A stretch of 64,000 nt of DNA from Himantopus leucocephalus. Lineage: Eukaryota > Chordata > Aves > Charadriiformes > Recurvirostridae. This document shows, piece after piece, positions 59,901 through 64,000 of this stretch; within the stretch, counting starts at the first letter, position 1, and each line of letters opens with the position of its first letter. The stretch covers positions 12,147,655 to 12,211,654 of the forward strand of contig RSEF01000020.1 in NCBI GenBank assembly GCA_003993805.1. Reading direction: 5' to 3'. The notes beneath the pieces are model-generated. The model had not been told where the DNA came from. It saw only the letters and a program-made list of their open reading frames with translations, and did no database searches. A program made the position numbers and the translations under genes.

Positions 59901-62900
59901 TGTAGAGAGTGTGCTGCTTCTGCTGTCCGCACTAGAAACAGATAATCTGTCTTGTTCTAATTTGTCATCTCTTGAGAGCTGTGGAGGAGCACTGTATGCA
60001 TGGTCTCCAGAACTATCGCTGTTTTTTTCCATCTCTTTCTTAGACTGCAAAGCAGTGGGCAAACCTTTTGGAATATCGTAAACATTCTCTTCAGAGATCT
60101 GATTCTCAGCTTTTGGAGCCAGGAGACTTGGGGGTGTATCACAGCTACCGTTTTGTGGCAAAAGGAGCACGTCCCGTGAGGATGGAACATCATAAAGATG
60201 GATATCTGGAAATGTTAATTTCCGTTGTGTTGGTGGAATATCATATAATTGTGGATTTACAACTTTGGCTTCAGTATTTGTTGTTAGCACCTTGTACCTG
60301 GCAGGTGGTATATCGTACAGCACCTGGTTCTCCAAGGAATGGCCAGAAGGGTTTTGTTTTAATCCTGTTTTTTCAGGTGACACTGGAATATCATAAATCC
60401 ATTCTGACTTTCGAGGATTTGGCAAGGTATTGTAATGGCCCCAGAACTTTTTCTGAGATTCGTTTCCTGGAACATCAGTTTCTCTTTTGGGAGGGACATC
60501 ATATAACTGCAACAGAGCACACAGGATTTAGAAGCAGTGTTTTATACAAGAAATAAGAAACAAAACTGAATTCTCAGAGCGTGCAAATGTATGCAATTCC
60601 AGTAATGTCAATGGAACTGCACCACAAAAAGGCTAGCCTGTAATTTTTCTTTTCTTTCTAAAATGCACAAGCTGCACATATGAAAGTTAAAATATTTTGA
60701 GCACAGGTGATTAAATCATACAGCAGTGTCCCCAACCAGTGCAAACCAGGAGGTCTTCCCTGACTCCTTTGGGGTGGGAAACTTTCATAGTTTTCTGAAA
60801 TGGCTACAAGAAAAGTGAAATGCCAGTTTATTAGTAGGTAATGTTAAACACTCAGACTTTATTAGCCTCAGCATAAGAAAACACTTGATTTTCCAGTATC
60901 CCCACCCACATTCATATTCACACCCTGACAAAAAAATAAATCACCAACAGACACCACTGACCATTCTCAAATAACTGCAATGAGTTTAAATTATTACTTG
61001 ACACAGGTTTGCCAAGACAGATACAGATCTTGCTCAATGCCTTAACAATATGTGTATGCACAGCTGAAGTCTATAAGCTGGAAAATGCGAATGCAAGAGC
61101 ACTTCTTTGTGTAAGAAAATCAGACTAATAGTCATTGGCAGGGCGGTTGGAACTAGATGGTCCCTTCCAACCTAAACTATTCTATGATTCTAATAAAAAT
61201 TTTAGAAAGAACTGGCCAGGCCAGGCTTCCCCACCTGCATAAAACACGCGTGAGAAGGGGAGCCCAGACCACAGATCAAAGCCAGAATTTTCCAAATTTC
61301 CCATGAACAAAGAATTCTAAGAAAAATTGATTTTGGAAGCAATGATAAACCGTGTCTCCGAAAGGAAATCTGCTCCCAGGCTGTTGCAGCTGGTCGGTAC
61401 AATTGCTAACAGCCATGAAGATGTCAGGAATGCCAGCTTCAACAAGCAATCGCTGATATGCCAGCGCCCTGGTTCTGGGTAGCACCAGTCCAACCGTCCC
61501 TGCTGAACAGACTCTGTGCAAGAGTGGCTTCTCCAGTCGTGGGGCAGCTGTGAACCTACAGCACTTCTCTTTAAATCCACACAACTGGGAAACCTGAGAT
61601 TTTGTGTGCCGAGATGGTCTGCCCCGAGATCCCGCACCTCAGCTGTGGGCATGTGTGCTAAGGAGCCTGTCAAAATTCTCTTGGATCCTAAAACCGTGCA
61701 GGAAACCTGAAATATTTGGCACTCAACTAATAAAGAGTTTCCACCGAGGCACCTTCTTTGTTGTGAAATTTCAGATCAGCCCTTTCTTCAAGGATGGTAT
61801 TTGTCAAACAAACAGTGGGGAAGAGATGGGAAGCCTGACACCCCCCCAAGCCAGGTGTGCTCCACTCTCAAAAACGGTGACAGTTAGTTTCTTTCTGATT
61901 AAATACCACAAAGAGACATTCAAGAATGTAGGGTATTGAATTTGCTTTTCACACCGGCATAAAAAGAAGTTAAGGCAAGTGATCTTGTTGCCTGCGGTCC
62001 AAAAAGCAAACGCAAACACAGTGGTACTCCTAGTCCTGGTAGGTAGCCTGACTAGCCAGGAGCCAGGCAGCATTTGTCTCTTTAATATGAAGGACAAAGC
62101 ACTGAAGATGTGCTGGTCTTATCCCCACGATCACCTTGAGGGAGTTTGAGTGCACGTGCCCAGCATCATAGCAATGCGAGGGTATTCTCTTCTGTCCGAC
62201 AGGTCTTACTTACATTGCCCACTGGTGAGTCTTTCTGGATAACGGCTTCTGCCTTTTCTGGGCTGGATGGGATGTTGTAAAGCTGCTTCTGCTCTTCCTG
62301 GAAACCCTCGGTGGATCGGACCAGCACAGAGCCCTTTCGTGCAGTAGGCGGAGTGGCACCACTCTGGTCAAAGGGAAGAAAACAGGTTGACTTCAATCCT
62401 TTTTAGAGCCCATTGAAAACTTCGGTAGAATCAAAGGCTTTCGGGCCATATAGCGCGTAGCTCCAAGTTGGGACATTGTGGGTCAAACTCAACCCACTGG
62501 AGAGCTGCTGGAGCACCTTCCCATGGCGCTGCATGGGAGCGCGGTGGGCACTAGGTGGTGCAAGGCAGCCGCCACCCACACGCCTGGCGCTGGCTCTGAG
62601 CGGGGATCAGCCCACTTAGACAACGAAGTGGGTAACACAACGATCTTTGTGGGTAACTTGATAATAAATGAATGAGAGTGGGCTCAACCCCGCACTGCCA
62701 GGTGCTGCGGTGGAGAGCAAGATGCGCGGGGAGGCTCCACGAATGTGCTCCAGTCCCGCATGCACCTTTGCTGGTAGGTGACACGGGATGGGATGGAGCC
62801 TGGTGTCTGTCCCATCCTGGTGACCTGCACGGGCTGCATGCAGTGAGCCATACAGGAAATGTGGTGACACTCACTCTGCCCTGGGAAGCACGGTATCAAG

Positions 62901-63521
62901 AGCAAGATCAGGTAACAGGATGCTTCGGCGGTAGATGCAATCGACTTGTTGCCCTTACCCCGAGCGCATCATGGTTACATGATCTAATCCCTTGCATTTT
63001 CTTGCCCAGGAGGTGCTTGGTGTGGGTGACATTTAGTTTCTTTTTGTACATGCACTAGTGACTCTTCTGTAAACATCTTGAAATCTTCACGATGAAATGA
63101 CAGAGAGACAAGGCACATTTCCTGATGGATAAGCCAAGGCAGAGAGGCCGACACTGAGAATTCATCTGTGCCCTGGAACTCAGTGATGGTAAAACTGAAA
63201 GCATCTATTAGAAACGTACCAAATTTAAGACACATTTCTCTAAATGTCCAGCAGATTCAAAAGAAAACTGCTTTGGGCTTTGAACTTCCCCAAAAATACA
63301 TGGTTTTCTGCCAAATTTTACAAAAAGCAAACAGGGAAACACTAGTGTTTACCTTAAAATCTATTCTGATGTCCTACAGGGTGCCGTCTGCATGGGGGGA
63401 CCACGGCAGGACTCACCTGTGTGAGTAAGGACTCCCGGCGCTGCATGGATGGAACATCATACACTTCACCCCTGATATTTGGGACTGAAGCCCGGCATGC
63501 TCTCGGAAGAGTAAGCAGGTG
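56925..63521 (-). CDS. CASS4: CASS4 (HEPL), Cas-family scaffold protein, 3' part (5 exons; 5' exons beyond right edge)
   Basis: Seen: exons 63521-63417, 62363-62214, 60506-59172, 58121-58062 and 57338-56925 (stop TGA). All are multiples of three with phase-0 borders, giving 687 residues in frame. The first two exons and the start of the long exon form the substrate domain with eight YxxP motifs: VYDVP, LYNIP, LYDVP, IYDIP, LYDIP, LYDIP, LYDVP and VYDIP, which are docking sites for Crk-type SH2 domains once phosphorylated. Then comes a Ser-rich stretch and a helical bundle (KLDLDVAIETLTRLQHGV, DDLDRFVMVARTIPDDIKRF). DYVQLQ ends the long exon. The last exon is the FAT-like C-terminal domain (EHCKLCFSALHKAIGVF, SHSKLIIMVGQKLVDSLC). 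Known: Cas proteins link FAK and Src to adhesion and spreading. The first exon (LLTLPRACRASVPNIRGEVYDVP) aligns with the human CASS4 ILTLPRP region, so the SH3 domain should lie to the right of the window. Alternatives (NEDD9, BCAR1, EFS) fit less well in sequence and synteny. Confidence 0.95.
58577..58796 (-). mobile_element. CR1 LINE 3' fragment in CASS4 intron before the 58.1-kb exon
   Basis: CAGAATCATAGAATGG, CATGGGCAGGGACACC and CTCCAGGGATGGGGCAGCCC mark a CR1 3' end in reverse orientation. The minus-strand frame RKKFFTLRVVRHWPRLPREAG is an ORF2 C-terminal remnant. It is inactive. Confidence 0.95.
59172..59189 (-). other. CASS4: Coding motif DYVQLQ (Src-SH2-binding type) at the end of the long CASS4 exon
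   Basis: The last six codons of the long exon read D-Y-V-Q-L-Q, preceded by a Cys. The position, just before the FAT-like domain, corresponds to the YDYVHLQ motif of BCAR1 and NEDD9, a phosphotyrosine site for the Src SH2 domain. The first tyrosine of YDY is Cys here. Confidence 0.7.
61136..61196 (+). mobile_element. CR1 LINE extreme 3' end in CASS4 intron
   Basis: GGTTGGAACTAGATGGTCCC followed by TTCCAACCTAAACTATTC and the terminal ATTCTATGATTCTA marks about 60 bp of the very 3' end of a CR1. It is the only CR1 in plus orientation in this window. Confidence 0.85.
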
Positions 63522-64000
63522 CTTTTAGGGGGAAAACAAACAATAATGAGAAAGCTGCAGTGAGCAGTAAGCTCAGGACATCTTTGAAAACTCACTGAGT
63601 TGAACAGGCCACCATTAGAATAATCACTCTTAAGTGATTAAAAACCTTTCAGCTTTTCAGTGATGGTGATAGACAGGAACTGACCTTACAAGCAGACAGG
63701 GTAGTTTTTCCCCATAATTCTCCTTTGACGGCATTTCTGCTTTATTTCAGATAAGAAAAGAATTGGCACATACAAATCAAAGATGATCTGCCTTACTAAC
63801 ACCAAGGGAGGGAAAAGATTTGGAGAAAATCCAGCTCAGTTATCACTTAAATCTTTAGGCTACCCAAAAGCAGAACTACTAAAAAAAGAAAGCAGGGGAA
63901 TTTCTACTTCTCCAGTCTCACAGAGCCATTAGGTCAAGCCATATTTAGTGGTAGTAAGAGCAACAAAAAGGTACAGGCTGAGATGCGTTATTCAGTAATT

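Larger units (their letters stand above)
57339..64000 (-). other. CASS4 introns
   Basis: The introns between the five exons are 723, 1050, 1707 and 1053 bp. After 63,521 the sequence is intron leading to 5' exons outside the window. Two CR1 fragments are present. Open frames in the introns (61.2-62.1 and 62.5-63.2 kb) match nothing known and cross strong splice sites. Confidence 0.7.

Noticed and set aside
1..64000. CRISPR array, prophage, plasmid or operon-like system
   Set aside because: No regularly spaced repeats, no bacterial-type gene packing, and the genes are intron-bearing vertebrate genes.

Overview
This is vertebrate nuclear DNA, almost certainly from a bird. The evidence is split genes with GT-AG introns, several CR1 LINE 3' ends (the typical avian interspersed repeat), compact introns in one gene and GC-rich promoter islands. 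Three protein-coding genes are recognised from their spliced translations: RTF2, GCNT7 and CASS4. The same group lies on human 20q13.31, between AURKA/CSTF1 and TFAP2C. In this orientation TFAP2C is expected just off the left edge, but no TFAP2C exon is visible here.

Layout. Positions 1-27,700 hold no coding exon I can support. This part contains a GC-rich island at about 1,640-3,750 with strong G-quadruplex-type repeats, a second 'orphan' GC-rich island at about 19,370-20,010, palindromic transcription-factor motifs near 11.5 and 12.2 kb, and one 0.55-kb CR1 fragment at 24 kb. It is best read as the intergenic, regulatory side of TFAP2C.

Positions 27,711-55,123 are RTF2 on the minus strand: nine coding exons, 307 residues, with every exon-exon phase agreeing. 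Its 18-kb fifth intron contains GCNT7 on the opposite strand (41,718-44,751): three coding exons, 432 residues, a member of the GT14 beta-1,6-N-acetylglucosaminyltransferases. The RTF2 start codon lies in a CpG island with ETS, RFX (X-box), CRE-half and Sp1 motifs.

Positions 56,925-63,521 and beyond are CASS4 on the minus strand. Five in-frame exons give the C-terminal 687 residues of this Cas-family focal-adhesion scaffold; the SH3-coding 5' exons lie past the right edge. CASS4 and RTF2 are in tandem, with 1.8 kb between the CASS4 stop and the RTF2 start.

The three genes are not a functional pathway: replication-fork/RING protein, Golgi glycosyltransferase and adhesion scaffold are neighbours by conserved synteny. 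I see no CRISPR array, phage, plasmid or novel multi-gene system. The best leads are local: an 11-codon upstream ORF whose stop overlaps the GCNT7 start (ATGA), a Src-SH2-type DYVQLQ motif retained in CASS4, the nested antisense layout with an intronic poly(A) signal, two RFX palindromes, and the nine-copy GGGCAA repeat.
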